Shown piece by piece: positions 5,788 to 5,936 of a DNA stretch of 5,936 bases; the stretch's first letter is position 1; each line of letters begins with the position of its first letter. This DNA comes from Clostridiales bacterium (GTDB lineage: Bacteria > Bacillota > Clostridia > Saccharofermentanales > UBA5734). The stretch lies in assembly GCA_007135995.1 (NCBI GenBank), contig SLHU01000388.1, positions 1-5,936 of the forward strand, read 5' to 3'. The position numbers were made by a program, and so were the translations under genes. A model generated the notes under the pieces. It ran no database searches, was not told where the DNA came from, and was given only the letters and a program-made list of their open reading frames with translations.

Positions 5788-5936
5788 TGCGCGACTTTGA
5801 CAGTATCAGGTGGCGCGCAGAGTGATGATATCGGAGATTGCCGTTGGCGGCCGCTGCGGAAGCAAACGGGTAACTTCGAAGGAGCAGTCCGATTCAGGAA
5901 ATTGGACGGCGAGCCGACTGGCAGGACGCAGCGTAT
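5788..5936 (+). ncRNA. Glycine-riboswitch-like leader, first aptamer (3' part outside the window)
   Basis: The core matches the glycine aptamer in order and spacing. C-T-T-C-G-A-A-G-G-A-G-C-A-G at 5874-5887 agrees at 11 of 14 positions with the conserved CACCGAAGGAGCAA of the Vibrio cholerae second aptamer. TCAGGAAATTGGAC at 5894-5907 agrees at 11 of 14 with UCAGGUAAAAGGAC and keeps five bases between AGG and GGAC. The expected helices pair: P2 joins 5827-5835 to 5888-5895 with one bulge, ending directly before AGG, and P3 joins 5838-5845 to 5865-5873 with one bulge. GGACGCAGC at 5924-5932 resembles the linker that precedes a second aptamer in tandem riboswitches. A clear P1 is missing, and the region 5788-5819 instead forms its own hairpin. 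Glycine riboswitches usually control glycine cleavage or glycine transport genes; the controlled gene is outside the window. The class assignment is from memory of the consensus, not from a covariance search. Confidence 0.62.

Noticed and set aside
5822..5936. Open frame starting GTG-ATG with AGGTGG eight bases upstream, running off the window end
   Set aside because: The predicted peptide (M-I-S-E-I-A-V-G-G-R-C) resembles nothing and is too short to be meaningful. The same bases pair and match conserved positions of the glycine aptamer, which explains them better.
5788..5936. T-box leader
   Set aside because: A GACAGTA near the 5' end resembles part of a T-box stem I, but the GGTG-type distal loop is absent. 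The antiterminator T-box sequence is not in the window, and the glycine core fits better.

Overview
This window looks like chromosomal core sequence from a Gram-positive bacterium of the Bacillota, probably a member of the Clostridia with balanced base composition. The placement is an inference. It rests on three things: an FtsX next to a secreted coiled-coil M23 peptidoglycan hydrolase and a membrane-anchored S41 (Ctp-type) protease; a TTG start codon with a good ribosome binding site; and Hsp33 followed by what looks like a glycine-riboswitch leader. All protein genes lie on the + strand. I see no mobile element, CRISPR array, tRNA or rRNA.

Layout. Bases 1-411 are the C-terminal part of FtsX, cut by the window edge. 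Bases 412-560 hold a likely promoter (exact TATAAT) and the ribosome binding site of the next gene. Bases 561-2075 encode a 504-residue secreted hydrolase: signal peptide, PcsB/EnvC-like coiled coil, Ala-rich repeats, Ser/Gly/Asp linker and an intact M23 catalytic domain. Bases 2076-2248 contain a 45-base interrupted inverted repeat just before the S41 protease gene (2249-3700, TTG start). A SAM-dependent methyltransferase (3718-4605) follows after 17 bases. A possible 18-codon small ORF (4621-4677) then overlaps the start of hslO (4674-5669), which encodes Hsp33. Bases 5670-5787 carry an AT-rich palindrome and a strong-looking promoter. From about 5788 to the window end there is a structured leader whose conserved core matches the glycine riboswitch aptamer.

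How the genes fit together. FtsX with its ATPase FtsE (expected upstream) is known in several bacteria to switch on a periplasmic or extracellular coiled-coil hydrolase. The 561-2075 product is the natural partner and would split peptidoglycan during division or growth. The S41 protease may process or degrade envelope proteins, possibly including this hydrolase; that is inference from position. The methyltransferase has no assignable substrate. Hsp33 is a redox-activated cytosolic holdase. The final leader would belong to a separate transcription unit beyond the window, by analogy glycine cleavage or glycine transport.

The most notable points are the glycine-riboswitch-like leader with an unclear P1 stem, the inverted repeat at the presumed 5' end of the protease mRNA, the small ORF coupled to hslO, the unresolved methyltransferase start, and the polar N-terminal extensions on both the protease and Hsp33.
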